From Ascidia mentula (taxonomy: Eukaryota; Chordata; Ascidiacea; Phlebobranchia; Ascidiidae), in assembly GCA_947561715.1 (NCBI GenBank), contig OX387200.1, forward strand, positions 7,318,501 through 7,382,500: DNA of 64,000 nt, written 5' to 3'. This document shows positions 11,804 through 24,845 of the stretch, in pieces. The notes under the pieces are model-generated. The model had not been told where the DNA came from. It did not search any database and was given only the letters and a program-made list of their open reading frames with translations. Made by a program: the position numbers and the translations under genes. The stretch's first letter is position 1; every line of letters starts with the position of its first letter.

Positions 11804-12430
11804 AGTGATTGTGTTACTTCGTAGAAGTAATCCCATGCTTTTGCACAGCAAGACAGGTTCGCCCCACTATTCAGGCCCTTATATTTGGCGATCTCAGCTC
11901 TCGTATTCTGATCCTAAGGTGCACAGGCGTCGCAGCCAAGCTCACAGGGAGCTTGATTTTTTTTGATCTCGTTTAGACTTGTCGGAAAATGTGGCTGATC
12001 CAGCTTGTGTTACTTCGTGTCAACATATTTTACATGTGGTAATTTGTAGTTGTATGTTAGTTGTTTTATTTTGTGTACATTTGTGTTAAATGTTGGTTTT
12101 AATGTCCGCTTCAATACGTCTGTCCCACTTTAAAGCAGTTGATTAGTTGGAAGACATTAATTATACGGCATTTATGGCTTTCCTGTATTATGTTAGTCCG
12201 TGGAGTCTTGATTTGTGAGAAAAATATTTATACCGAGAAGTGGCAAAACAAATAAAGATGCCTTACTTGCTGGGGAGTGTGTTTTTTTACAAAATTTACC
12301 TTCATGAGATTCTGCCATAAAAGATTTTTACGAACAAGTTTCATGATCCGGAATCTCACCCGACTCAAATCTCATCAAATGCATGGACCTGCAAGGAGAA
12401 TCATAGGACAAGGAAATATTTAAGGTCTTG
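11804..12430. repeat. SINE-tail relic and gene-free spacer
   Basis: About 11828-12005 matches pieces of the tRNA-Thr SINE: CCCATGCTT.., TTTGGCGATC and GCAGCCAAGCTCACAGGGAG, then GCTTGATTTTTTT..GACTTGTCGG. The order and strand are scrambled, as in the compound element at 25737-26475. Nothing else is recognisable up to 12430. Confidence 0.5.
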
Positions 12431-12439
12431 TTTTTCTTT

Positions 12440-12895
12440 ACTGCAAAAATTAATCATGTGTGGATTTCGCCATTCGATGATCAAACTAATGTTTTTTGAA
12501 AGTTTTTTCACCCCTAAAAAACAATCTCTGTTCCATGCATACAGTTCACCTTCTTCACACTTCGATTTTTAACAGTGGTTATTCACATTATCGACCTCAT
12601 CAATACGTTTGTCGCAGGCGAGTCCGTTACCCTGCTATATACGAATACTGAGAGCACGCTATGCTTTTGTATTGTTTGTCCGTTTCTTTATAATTCTTAC
12701 GGTAACATGGGAGCTAAAGCTATGTTACATCTATCACAGGTTGGTCAGTTATGCGGGGAAATGCAAACGAACAGAAACAGTTTCTGAAATATGAGAAACG
12801 TCTTTGTTTACTCATATTTATCATCACCCTGACAAACACATTACTTGGTTTAGAGTTTCTGGCTACACATTTCACTCTACGTACTGTGCCCTTTT
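12440..12895 (+). pseudogene. recurring block (copy 3) plus stray first exon of an A-type SLC22 gene
   Basis: 12440-12620 is a short copy of the 300-bp block. From about 12690 the sequence follows gene A's 5' region: the CTATCACAGG acceptor, then a frame with FLKYEKRLCLLIF (about 12780-12820). It degenerates after LTNTLLGLEFLATHFTL, with the exon's TPPYQC part gone. No further exons of this copy follow before the reverse-strand gene B. The same relic occurs at 18890-19160. Confidence 0.6.
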
Positions 12896-12899
12896 TGTG

Positions 12900-13374
12900 A
12901 ACTAAATATTCATTGTTCATGCTAACGCTTCAGTAGTTTTAACAACATGTACTAAACATTCTTTCTGTTCGTGGTCAATTGCTTGTTTCAAACACGAACA
13001 ACAGCCAGCAATGTATAAAACCTGCCTGTGCCACAGATCACATAACTGTTGCGAACCACAACAATAACAAACTATACATCACTTACTCAAGGAAGTTTTT
13101 TTAATACCAAAGCCGAAACACTGCACAAACACAGCGTTTTTGAGCCATAACAATATAGACACATTTTAAGCCTATTTTGAACGAATAAATTGAAAAGCGT
13201 ATCTGGTTATACATTTAAATGCAACAGAATGTAAAAATTTGTTAAATCTAACACGATGTAGACTGCAATATTTTCCTTAGAAAAAAATGGTACAGTAATA
13301 TTTTTAAATACATTAGAGTCACACCTTAAGATAACCCAAAGTAAATTACTTCGGTTTAAAATAATAAAATCGCT
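12900..13374. repeat. duplicated spacer downstream of B-type gene
   Basis: Non-coding. The stretch around 12950-13260 (TTCTTTCTGTTCGTGGTCAA, CAGCCAGCAATGTATAAAAC) recurs near 19230, near 24240 and, inverted, near 42850. It is part of the unit copied with each B-type SLC22 gene. Confidence 0.55.
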
Positions 13375-16300
13375 TCACAGGGTGCTTTCTAGATGTTGAC
13401 TTGCTTTCTTCTTGAGTTTTGCAGGTCTTGTTCCAAGAAAACAAAATAAAAATAGGATCTTTATTTCAAAATTTTATTTGGAAATATTCCAGTTAATTTG
13501 CACAATTAAAAATACCTCCTTAAGTTTTTCGCTTCCTCAGTGGTCTGGGGCAGCTTTGTGTCTTTCGTTTCAGGAATGAACAAATAAGACAAAGCGGAGA
13601 CAAAAACTGCTATAGCCATACCGATAGATGGCGCTGTTGTGTCGCCAGATTCGCCTGCAAAATGCAACGTTTTATCCTGCGTTACAGGAATTTATAAAAT
13701 ATGTCGATTTAGCAAATTGCAAACGATTGTTAGACCTTGGAGCATTCTTACAGTTCGAAACCCTAGATTTGAGCTTTTACAGCAACGTGAATCATATACA
13801 GATTGAAGTGGTTTATCTGCAAGCCCAGTGCTTTTCAACCATTAGGACCAACCGCACTAAAGCGGATATGAAAATATTTTGTGCGGATGGCTAACATGGT
13901 GCTGATGGCAATTGTGTGATAAATAGTGGTTTTAGTTCAGGAACTTCTTGTTTGTGACTCGCTTATCATTGTTGCCTGCAACATTGTTTCATGCAACTAA
14001 AAGGCCAAATAAACCTTGGGAATTATTTCTAATCTACTGGAGCGTGCGACCTTCATAGGCCCTCGCCATGATTTTTAAGCTTTAACAATATTCACTAAAA
14101 TTAATGACATTCGCCGAATCAAATTTGTTTTGAGAAATTACAGCAGATAGTAAACGGGTTTAGCTAATGTCTATGGTAAAGTTCTATTCGTAACCATAAT
14201 ATTCTAACCCTTCTGGTGTAAAAGGCTGAAAAGCACTGTACAAGCCAATTATCACGTACTTAAATCAACGCTGCTGCGAAAATACGTGGAAAAATAAACT
14301 TAAAAAAAATAAAAGTTCTAATTAAACTCAACAATTCCTAATGTCCGTATATTAAAAAACTGCATTTCCTACCAGCATATATAATGAAAGGGGACAACAT
14401 GCCTCCCACCCTTGACGCTGCGCCACATAAACAAATGATAGAGTTTCTGACAGTGGTTGGGAATAGTTCTCCTGTCTGTGTGTATATGACGTGATAGGAC
14501 ACGCCCACCGTCAACTTAGCCAGCATGCTGGCAGCCACAGACACCGCTCCCTGCCCTGGACATAATAATGATATTTGATTTGATATAGATCTTTTTTGTT
14601 TTGTCTCGTATTGAAACAAAAACGATTATTTGTACGGAATCAAACCATTTAGTCGTGATAAGTAGCGTTACAAGCGTTAGTAATTGTTACTAATAGTCCT
14701 AATGTCAAATATGCTCTGGCAGAATAACAAACACAAATGAAACAAATAGAAAACGTAAGTATCAAGTAATGTACTTACATCTTGCCAAGAATGGAGCGCC
14801 CGCCACCGCTATACTAGTGATAAGCATGAAGCTGATGTAGCTGTTTCGTCTTCCCAAAGTTGTCACCCCAAAAAAGTAGACGAATCCTGACAAAAGTTCA
14901 GTGACGGACGCGAAAAAAATGTTGAGATGACGATCTCCACTCAAGTTGTCGTTGTTTAAGGCGATTGCGAGGTAAGTCATGGAAACGACGACCCTGAAAA
15001 CATTATAAAATACAAATGTATGTTTTCGGCTTCAGGTGTATAAATCTTTGTCGTTTTTAAATAAACTTTTATAATAAGAGTGTTTTTGCAATAAAACTTA
15101 CCACGCAAACAAAATAATGGCAAGTCGGCCCATGAGAAACAATGCCTTGGCCATTTGCGCGAAGGTGGAACAAATAGTTTCCGCTCGACTATCTTCTGTT
15201 TTTTTCTCTTCCACCAATGCTACAGTGGTTGCAATGTCAGCTTTGGTCTGGCCGTTGTAAGCGGCGATTTTCAGCAAAACTGCTTCAGCTTTATCCTTCT
15301 GTCCACTTGCTAGCAACCACACCGGTGATTCGTCCAGCAACCTATAGAATCAATGGGAATGAAAAAAACGTGGAAAGTGAAATAAACCAAGTTTGCTTCG
15401 ATTTATAAATCACATCAAAACGTGTGCTTGGTTTGTTGTGTATAGAGGTAAAGAGTTATTTTGGTTTCAACATAATTTATATCGGCTACAACCCCTGGTT
15501 TCAACATAATTTATATCAGCTACACCCCCAAGCGTTCCGATACCGCAAGGGTAATACATTTTTTGTTGTGGTTGTTATGGCCATGGTGAAAAGAATACAT
15601 TTAATACTTTTAATGTTACAACTTGACACTTCAAATAACATGAGATACCAGTAAAATGGGATGTAGAAAACACCGACAAGACCAGAAAACACGAGGAACC
15701 ACCTCCAGCTGTCAAACAGATAAACGAACAATGGAAGCATCATGTAACCAACTGCGTATCCTGACGCTGCCATAAAATAAGCCAGCCCCCGTTTCTCGAG
15801 GCTAACCATCTCCGAACCTGGAATACAATGGAAATCGTGGCAAGAAATCTCACTCCGATATCCAACATTAAGCAATCTCGGTAATAAAACTACTGAAACC
15901 TGAAGAAAAAGTTCATGCACAGCAAGTTTTGCAGATTGGGACCAAAAGGACTAAACATGAAATTTACCTAAAACGACAATCGCCGCATAGTTTCCAATCC
16001 CCGAAAATCCAGTTAAACCGAGGAAGATCGCGTAAACAATAATATTTGGAGCAAAACTCGTGGCAAGTGATAGAGCAAACTGAAGGAATGTGAATGCCAG
16101 GAACGACACTTTTCGTCCGAATCTGATTAGAGATCAGCGATAAGATTTATCTTTGCAAGTAGTTTTTCAGACACAAACCCATGTTGTGTATTGCTGCGCT
16201 TACCTGTCCGATACGAAACCGCTCACCAGCCCTCCAACCATTTTCCCCACCATGTACACAGATACCAAGGTTGGTTTAATCCACGCTTTGTCACATACAA

Positions 16301-17638
16301 GGTTGAACTGCGTGTATGAGAGGATGTTGGCATAAAAGTAAAAGAACCATATCAATCATTAAGCTGCAGACAGGATCGGCGTTGACCGAAAAGTACCGCA
16401 AAGTGGAAAATTATTTCCTTTGCTATCTTACCAGCTAGTTCAGTTCAACAGTCCTGAACTGCACTGGCGAGAACTTTATATATTGAAACAGTGTGTACAA
16501 TTGTCTGCACCTCAGTATGCGGATGTTACAACGCGGATTTGAATCAATTTATGATACGCTCGGGGCTACTCGATAAAATCTGCCGACGTTCATCCGAGGT
16601 TTGTTGCTTCATTATACTAACGAACTGAAATAATTTGCTGTCGCAGATAAACAAACAATGCCTAACCGAGAGCTAGATCCCTCCACAGCTATTAAGCAAA
16701 TCCTACTCGCTAAAGTTTAGCATTTTCGCGATTGCAACTATCAAATATAGTCAAATTTTCCACATATTCGTAACAAAGATTATTTCCGATATAAACGCAG
16801 TATTTTCTTTTTGCTTTATTTGATCATGGCCAACACCTTAGTGATAAATGGTTTCACGAAGCATTACCTTGGTAATGATAGTTTGCACTTTGCCTTCGTA
16901 TACGTAAGACTCGCACAAATTCGTATTGTTCGTCTCATTGGATCCTGCAAAAATATTGATATCCGTATATGGTAAAAAATAAAGGACGGAAGAGTTGCAG
17001 GATAACAAGTATGCAGATAATAATTGCATTAAATGTAATGTCGCTTTGGACTTGGTTCCACTTGCATACGTTATACCTTCTACTTGCGTGTGGACAGGGA
17101 AGCAAGCGTCTATGGATAGGCTTCCGTTTGTGACTTTTTCTGTTGTCGTGTTGAAGGGAATAGATTCCTTTGTCTGCAAGCAAAAGTACATGAACACAAG
17201 ACAGGTAATGTCGTACAAAGCAAATCGATTTTCTACACCGTCCAAAACTTAACCATTTGGAATAAATGCGCATTAAAATTGCATGAATGCAGTATTAAAA
17301 TAATACCACACATTCATTCGTTGAACAAAATAGATCAAAATGAGGGCACAGAGCCAATGTAATTTTCATAATTTTGTTTAATTCGCGGTTCTTAGACCAA
17401 AACATTTTTGACAAATGTCAGTGAAGTTTTGTTTAACTCTGTCAAGGTCAAGGAGTAGAATATAACTTACCTGAAGATGCTTAGTATATGCAGAAGAATA
17501 ACACTGATACGGTGGAGTGTAATGTGTAGCAAGAAACTGAAAAGTATTCATTGGATTCGTCAAAGTGCTGATAAATATAAGCAAGCATAGACGCTTCTCA
17601 TATTTTGTAAACGCTTTCAGTTGGCTTCCCTTTATCAT
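13375..17638 (-). CDS. SLC22-type organic ion transporter, B type, copy 1
   Basis: A twelve-TM SLC22 carrier of the plasma membrane; substrate unknown. Exons in gene order: 17638-17471, 17173-17077, 16944-16868, 16307-16204, 16122-15969, 15817-15649, 15341-15102, 14993-14779, 14555-14373, 13654-13516 and 13426-13375. The expected product is 532 residues; the exon 5 boundaries may be off by one base. Landmarks: KYEKRLCLLIF before TM1, a long extracellular loop with NET/NNT glycosylation sites, GFVSDRFGRK, ESPVWLLASG, TLGRRNSY, TGELFPTTVRN, PETKDTKLPQTTEEA and a basic tail RPAKLKKKAS. The start is the first ATG of an exon kept in all B-type copies. Copies 2 and 3 share the exon plan, so this is a recent tandem expansion. 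Intron 3 carries a hammerhead-like fossil on the opposite strand. Confidence 0.88.
16454..16515 (+). ncRNA. decayed hammerhead-like structure in intron 3 of SLC22 copy 1
   Basis: Antisense to the gene. The stem I sides CTGAACTGCA and TGCACCTCAG pair at 8 of 10 positions. The core reads CTGGCGA, so the critical A6 is G. Stem II is lost, but GAAAC, stem III ACAG/TTGT and C17 remain. The same structure is in the B-type copies at 22724, 28300 and 53578. Probably inactive. Confidence 0.6.
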
Positions 17639-18782
17639 TATAATTTACAAAATATCACTATCAGTGCGGATAACACAAAAAAATCTGCGAAAGCATGTAT
17701 CATGTCAAAGATTTATGTAGGGTACGAGATTGACACTCTAAGTAAGTCATCCTCATGCTAAGTAAACCAACGTTCTGCTGACTGATGTGCTGCATTTTTG
17801 CATTTGTCAACCAAATTTAGCTTGCAAACATGACATTGCAATTTACATTATTTATCCTGCGGTAAACCTGTCAGAATCTGTTTCTTGCTACTGTCCTGGG
17901 ATGCAGCAAAGCTCAACGCATGTAACTGACATTGACAAAATGTTTCAACAGCACGGTTTGCATCATGCATGAATCCTTTCCTTCAAAGATCAATCGAATG
18001 TTTTGTTACATGAACGCCCTACAAGAGCAATCTCTCTGTTCCGTGCAAACAGTTCATCTCCACGCTTCGCCTTTTTCCGTGATTATTCACGTCATCAACC
18101 TCACACTTGTTCTGCATGGATTGGTATGCATAACAAAACCATTGTGTAGTCAAGCGTTCGTCACGGGTGAAGGTACAATGGTTGTTGTGAGATTACCAGA
18201 TATCTATTTTCTTTCCACTCGTGGAAAATTTTCTGATTCAAGCTCGTCATGAGATGCTTTCCGTCGTGAGAACGCAAGAATTGTTTTCCAATTAAAATAA
18301 AATCTTCAAGAAACCAGGATGTAAAAATCTCAGATTTGTCCCATCTCCCCAATTATGATTTCATAAAATTTTTGTCTTGATTCTCACAACAGAAAGCATG
18401 ACATGACAATCTATGTTTCCACCCAGTTTGGTCTGTTTCTCTTTAACGAGCGTTGGCTCCATATTCATGCGATGGAGTATCAGAAACCGCGTTACGCGTT
18501 ACAATTTGGTTTGTAGATTGCCATATCCTTTAAAATCCTTCAAAACTCCACTTTATACCCTTCAGATATATATTCACCACATTGATATGTTAACATTATG
18601 TACATTGTGTATTCTATCCAAGCGCAAAGTTTGTTATTATACACACCAGAGAGGAATGGAAAAACTTACATGTTGCAACTAAACGAGTAGCGAAGTTGGC
18701 TTGTTTATTTCAGGGATGTTTATTTTAAATGTTTCCACCAGCGACACAGTACAGTTTTTGAAAGTATAAGTGACACGTAATA
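17639..18782. repeat. conserved upstream region of SLC22 copy 1 with recurring block (copy 4)
   Basis: No gene. The region 17640-18720 is shared with the upstream region of SLC22 copy 3 (29384-30560). It includes the 300-bp block at about 17960-18260 and a following stretch with CAACAGAAAGCATGACAT near 18390. Part of the same block also lies upstream of the pseudogene at 52559. On the gene's own strand the block gives a short frame starting MQNKCEVDDVNNH near 18115. It could be a promoter/5' exon region or a repeat carried along by duplication. Confidence 0.5.
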
Positions 18783-18882
18783 CATACCTTTACCCCATGA
18801 AACCGCCGAGCTCTTGTAGCTTAGTCGGTAGAGCTTTGGACCTGGTTAGCCCAGGGTCGTGACTTCAAACCTCACTATCTAT
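18783..18882 (+). repeat. 3'-truncated tRNA-Thr SINE
   Basis: It has the leader TACCCCATGAAACCGCCGAG, then a recognisable tRNA-like head with A box, GGACCTGGTTAGCCCAG anticodon arm and T arm. It breaks off in the acceptor stem, where it joins the SLC22 first-exon relic. Confidence 0.7.
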
Positions 18883-18889
18883 AGGTTTG

Positions 18890-19160
18890 TCACAGGCGAG
18901 TCCGTTAATCTACTATATGCGAATACTGAGAGCACGCCACGCTTTTGTACTGTTTGTCCGTTGCTTTATAATTCTTATGGCAACATGGGAGCTGAAGCTG
19001 TGTTATATCTATCACAGGTTGGTCAGTTATGTAGGGGAAATGCAAACAAACAGAAACAGTTTCTGAAATATGAGAAACGTCTTTGTTTACTCATATTTAT
19101 CAGCACCCTGACAAACGCATTATTTGGTTTATAGTTTCTGGCTACACATTTCACTCTACA
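18890..19160 (+). pseudogene. stray first exon of an A-type SLC22 gene
   Basis: Nearly the same relic as at 12600-12890. It has GGCGAGTCCGTTA, the CTATCACAGG acceptor, and a frame with QKQFLKYEKRLCLLIF that ends in a stop soon after LTNALFGL. No later A-type exons follow; the next gene is the reverse-strand copy 2. Its repetition in the same relative place shows that it was duplicated together with the neighbouring B-type gene after it was already broken. Confidence 0.6.
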
Positions 19161-19616
19161 GCTTGTGCCATTTTTCTGAAGTAAATAACCATTGTTCATG
19201 CTAACGCTTCATGAAACTACAGTAGTTTTAGCCCTATGTTCTTTCTGTTCGCCGTCAATTTTCCGTTTCAAACACGAAAAACAACCAGCAATGTACGAAA
19301 ACTTTTGCCGCTGCCACAGATCACTCAAGAAAATTTTTTCATACCAAAGCCGAAACACTATACAAATACAATCGTTTATTTCAGCCGGAACAAAACAAAC
19401 TCTTTCAAGCCTATTTCGAACGAACAAAGTGAAAAGCATATCCGGTTATACATTTAAATGCAGCCGAATTTTAATATTTGTAAGATCTTACACAATGTCG
19501 ACCGCAATATTTTCCTCAGAAAAAATGGTACAGGTTGTAAATGGTTGTATCAAAGACTTTATATACCTTAAGCTAACTTAAAGTGAAATAATTCGGTTTA
19601 AAATAACATAATCGCT
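19161..19616. repeat. duplicated spacer
   Basis: Non-coding sequence homologous to 12900-13374 and 24200-24845. A reverse-strand frame here (about 76 codons) is not kept in the other copies and is taken as chance. Confidence 0.45.
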
Positions 19617-22600
19617 TCACAAGGTGCTTTCTAGATGTTGACTTCCTTTATTCTTGAGTTTTGCAGGCCTTGTTCCAAGAAAACAAATAAAACAAGATCT
19701 TTATTTTAAAATTTTTTTGGAAATATCCCAGTTAATTTGTACAATTAAAAATACCTCCTCAAGTTTTTCGCTTCCTCAGTGGTCTGGGGCAGCTTTGTGT
19801 CTTTCGTTTCAGGAATGAACAAATAAGACAAAGCGGAGACGAAAACTGCTATAGCCATACCGATAGATGGCGCTGTTGTGTCGCCAGATTCGCCTGCAAA
19901 ATGCAACGTTTATCCTGCATTACAGGAATTTATAAAAGATGTCGATTTAACAAATTGGAAACGATTGTTAGACCTTGGGGCATTCTTACAGTTCGAAACC
20001 CTAGATTTGAGCTTTTACAGTAACGTGAATCATTTACAGATTAAAGTGGTTTATCTGCAAGCCCAGTGCTTTTCAAACATTAGGACCATCCGCACTGAAG
20101 CGGATATGGAAATATTTTGTGCAGTTGGCTAACATGGTGCTGATGGCAATTGTGTGACAAATAGTGGTTTTATTTCAGGAACTTCTTGTTTGTGGCTCGC
20201 TTATCATTGTTTTGCCTATCATTGTTGCCTTTGCCTGCATTGTTTCATGCAACCAAAAGGCCAAATTAACCTTGGGAATTATTTCTAATCTACTGGAACG
20301 TGCGACCTTCATAGGCCCTCGCCATAATTTTTAAGCTTTACCAATATTCACTAAACATAATGACATTCGCCGAGTCAAATTTGTTTTGTGAAATTACAGC
20401 AGATAGTAAATGCTGGGTTTAGCTAATGTCTGCGGTAATGTTCTATTCTTAACCATAATATTCTATCCTTTCTGGTGTAAAAAGCTGAAAAGCACTGTAC
20501 AAGCCAATTTTCACGTACTTAAATCAACGCTGCTGCGAAAATATGTGGAAAAATAAACTTAAAAAATAGAAGTTCTAATTAAACTCAACAATTCCTAATG
20601 TCCGTTTTTTAAAAAACTGCATTTCCTACCAGCATATATAATGAAAGGGGACAACATGCCTCCCACCCTCGACGCTGCGCCACATAAACAAAGGATAGAG
20701 TTTCTGACAGTGGTTGGGAATAGTTCTCCTGTCTGTGTGTATATGACGTGATAGGACACGCCCACCGTCAACTTAGCCAGCATGCTGGCAGCCACAGACA
20801 CCGCTCCCTGCCCTGGACATAATAATGATATTTGATTTGATATAGATCTTTTTTTGTTTTGTCTCGCATTGAAACGAAAACGATTATTTGTACGGAAGTC
20901 AAACTATTTAGTCGGGACAAGTAGCGTTGCAAAGCGTTAGTAATTGTTACTAATAGTCCTAATGTCAAATACGCTCTGGCAGAAAAACAAACACAAATGA
21001 AACAAATAGAAAACGTAAGTATTAAGTTATGTACTTACATCTTGCCAAGAATGGAGCGCCAGCCACCGCTACACTAGTGATAAGCATGAAGCTGATGTAG
21101 CTGTTTCGTCTTCCCAAAGTTGTCACCCCAAAAAAGAAGACAAATCCTGACAAAAGTTCGGTGACGGACGCGAAGAAAATGTTGAGATAACGATCTCCAC
21201 TCAAGTTGTCGTTGTTTAAGGCGATTGCGAGGTAAGTCATAGAAACGAAGACCCTGAAAACATTATAAAATACAAATGTCCGTTTTCAGCTTCAGGTGTA
21301 TAAATCTTTGTCGTTTTTTTTTGTGAACCTTTATAATAAGAGTGTTTTTGCATTAAAACTTACCATGCAAACAAAATAATGGCAAGTCGGCCCATAAGGA
21401 ACAATGCCTTGGCCATTTGCGCGAAAGTGGAACAAATAGTTTCCGCTCGACTATCTTCTGTTTTTTTCTCTTCAACCAATGCTACAGTGGTTGCAATGTC
21501 CCCGTTGGTCTGATCGTTGTAAGCGGCGATTTTCAGCAAAACTGCTTCAGCTTTATCCTTCTGTCCACTTGCTAGCAACCACACCGGTGATTCGTCCAGC
21601 AACCTATAGAATCAGTGGGAATGAAAAAAGATGGAAAGTGAAATAAACCAAGTTTGCTTCGATTTATAAATCACATCAAAACGTGTGCTTGGTTTGTTGT
21701 GTATAGAGGTAAAGAGTTATTTTGGTTTCAACACAATTTATATCAGCCAAAGCCCCAATCATTTCGATACCGTATGGGTAATTCATTTTTTTTGTGGTTG
21801 TTATGACAATGCTGAAAAGGATATATGTCATAGTTTGAATGTTAAAACTAAAACTAGAACCTATGTCATAGTTTGAATGTTAAAACTAAAACTAGAACCT
21901 ATGAATAACTTGAGATACCAATAAAATGGGATGTAGAAAACACCGACAAGACCAGAAAACACGAGGAACCACCTCCAGCTGTCAAACAGATAAACGAACA
22001 ATGGGAGCATCATGTAACCAACTGCGAATCCTGACGCTGCCATAAAATAAGCCAGCCCTCGTTTCTCGAGGCTAACCATCTCCGAACCTGGAATACAATG
22101 GAAATAGTGACAAAAAATCTCATTTCGATAACCAACAATAAGCAATCTCGGTAATAAAACTACTGAAAACCCGAAAGAAAAAGTTCATGCACAGCAAGTT
22201 TTGTAAATCGGGACCAAAAGGACTAAACATGAAATTTACCTAAAACGACAATCGCCGCATAGTTTCCAATCCCCGAAAATCCAGATAAACCGAGGAAGAT
22301 CGCGTAAACAATAATGTTTGGAGCAAAACTCGTGGCAAATGATAGAGCAAACTGAAGGAATGTGAATGCCAGAAACGACACTTTCCGTCCGAACCTGATT
22401 AGAGATCAGCGACAAGATTTATCTTTGCAAGTGTTTTTTCAGACACAAACCCATGTTGTGTATTGCTGCGCTTACCTGTCCGATACGAAACCGCTCACAA
22501 GCCCTCCAACCATTTTCCCCACCATGTACACAGATACCAAGGTTGGTTTAATCCACGCTTTGTCACACACGAGGTTGAACTGCGTATATTAGAGGATGTT

Positions 22601-23903
22601 GGTATGAAAGCAAAAGAGCTATCAATCATTGGGCTGCAGACAGGATCGGCGTTGACCGAAAAGTACCGCAAAGTGGAAAATTATTTCCTTTGCTATCTTA
22701 CCAGCTAGTTCAGTTCAACAGTCCTGAGCTGCACTGGCGAGAACTTTATAGATTGAAATAGTGTGTGTACAATTGTCTGCAGCTCAGTATGCGGATGTTA
22801 CAACGCGTATTTAAATCCATCTATAATACGCACGAGGCTACTCGATAAAATCTGCCGACGTTAATCCGAGGCGTGTAGCTTCATTATACTAACGAACTAA
22901 AATAATTTGCTGTCGCAGATAAACAAACAATGCCTAACCGAGGGCTAGATCCCTCCACAGCTATTAAGCAAGTCCTACTCGCTAAAGTTTAGCATTTTCG
23001 CGATTGCAACTATCAAATATAGTCAAATTTACCACATATTCGTAACAAAGATTATTTCTGACATAACCGCAGTATTTTCTATTTTTCGTTATTTGATCAT
23101 GGTCAACACCTTAGTGATAGATGGTTTCATGAATCATTACCTGGGTAATAATAGTTTGCACTTTGCCTTCGTATACGTAAGACTCGCACAAATTCGTATT
23201 GTTCGTCTCATTGGATCCTGCAAAAATATTGATATCCGTTTATGGTAAATAATAAAGGATGAAAGAGTTGCAGCAAAAAAAGTATGCAGATAATAATTGC
23301 ATTAAATGTAATGTCGCTTTGGACTTGGTTCCGCTTGCATACGTTATACCTTTTACTTGCGTGTGGACAGGGAAGCAAGCGTCATTGGATAGGCTTCCGT
23401 TTACGACTTCTTCTGTTGTCGAGTTGAAGGGAACAGACTCGTTTATCTGCAAGCAAAAGTACATGAGAACAAGACAGGTAATGATGTACAATGCAAATCG
23501 ATTTTCTTCACCGTCGAAAACACAATTATTTGGAGTAAATCCGCATTAAAATTGCGTGGGTGCAGTATTAAAATAATACAACATCATTCATTGGTTGGAA
23601 TACATCGAAATGCGGGTACAGAGCTACATAATGTAATTTAAATAATGTTGTTTACTTTGCGGTTCTTAGCCCATCACATTTTTGAAAAACGTTTTTATAT
23701 TATCTGTCAAGGTATATAAGTAGAACATAACTTACCTGAGGATGCTTTGTGTATGCAGAAGAATAACACTGATAAGGTGGAGTGTAATGTGTAGCAAGAA
23801 ACTGAAAAGTATTCATTGCGTTCGTCAAAGTGCTGATAAATATAAGCAAGCATAGACGCTTCTCATATTTTGTAAACGCTTTCAGTGGACTTTCCTTTAT
23901 CAT
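19617..23903 (-). CDS. SLC22-type organic ion transporter, B type, copy 2
   Basis: Same architecture as copy 1. Exons in gene order: 23903-23736, 23446-23350, 23217-23141, 22579-22476, 22394-22240, 22087-21919, 21603-21364, 21253-21039, 20812-20630, 19893-19755 and 19668-19617. The lengths are 168, 97, 77, 104, 155, 169, 240, 215, 183, 139 and 52 nt, which sum to exactly 533 codons including the stop. All splice sites are GT-AG and I saw no in-frame stop, so it appears intact (532 residues). The first extracellular loop has INESVPFNSTTEEVV; later landmarks are SDRFGRK, ESPVWLLASG, TGELFPTTVRN and PETKDTKLPQ. A 35-bp direct duplication (TAGTTTGAATGTTAAAACTA type) lies in intron 6 near 21830-21900. 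Confidence 0.9.
22724..22787 (+). ncRNA. decayed hammerhead-like structure in intron 3 of SLC22 copy 2
   Basis: Stem I is perfect: CTGAGCTGCA with TGCAGCTCAG, 10 of 10. The core is CTGGCGA (A6 replaced by G), stem II is lost, and GAAAT with a weak stem III precedes GTC. Probably inactive, but the preserved stem I is notable. Confidence 0.6.
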
Positions 23904-24845
23904 TATGATTTACAAAATATCACTATCAGTGCAGATAACACAAAAAATTCTGCAAAAGCATGTATTATGTTTCACGGATTCGTATAGGGTACGAGATTGA
24001 CACTCTAAGTAAGTCATCCTCATCCTAAGTAAGCCAACTTTCTGCTGACAGTAAGCTGATCTGCTGCATTTCTCACTTTTTTTTCAACCAAATTCAGCAC
24101 GCAAACATAATATTGCAGTTTACATTCGTATTCATCCTGCGGTAAACCTATCAGAATCTGTTTGTTGCTATTGTACTGTGATGCAGCAAAGCTCAAAGCA
24201 TGTAACTGTGCTAATGCTTCATGAATCTACAGTAGTTTTGACAATATGTACAAAATATTCTTTCTGTTCGTGGTCAATTGCTTGTTTGAAACACGTACAA
24301 CAGCCAGCAATGTATAAAACCAGCCTGAGCCACAGACCACATCGCAGTGTTCATAACTGTTGTATTTTCGAATAGCACCAAATACTAATAGAGTGAATGT
24401 AATTACAGCGACACTTGCCTTTATAACAGGAAATTTAAATAACATTCGGCACAAGAATTCTGCGAATGCAATTTAACCGTAGGGTACCAATTAAACACAG
24501 AGTGCGAAATGAGTATTATGTTGCGAAACACAACAATAACAAACTGATCTACATCACTCAAACAAGGAAGTTTTTTTAATACCAAAGCCGAAACAGTGTA
24601 CAAACACAACGTTTTTGAGCCATAACAACATAGACACATGTCAAGCCTGTTTCGAACGAATACAGTGAAACGCGTATCTCGTTATGCATTTAAATGCAAC
24701 AGAATGTAAAAATTTGTTAAATCTAACACAATGTCGACTGCAATATTTTCCTCAGAAAAAAATGGTATAATATTTTTAAATACATTAGAGTCACACCTGA
24801 AGACAACCCAAAGTAAATTACTTCGGTTAAAAAAATAAAATCGCT
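23904..24845. repeat. gene-free duplicated spacer between SLC22 copies 2 and 3
   Basis: Next to copy 2 it matches the upstream region of the other B-type genes (GATGCAGCAAAGCTCAAAGC near 24181). Most of the 300-bp block is deleted. From about 24200 it matches the downstream spacer of copy 1. No coding sequence is supported. Confidence 0.5.

Noticed and set aside
16362-16380. AGCTGCAGACAG motif in SLC22 intron 3 (also near 22636 and 28222) as a further hammerhead
   Set aside because: It matches only the 3' strand of stem I and part of stem III on the reverse strand; no CTGANGA or GAAA core follows.
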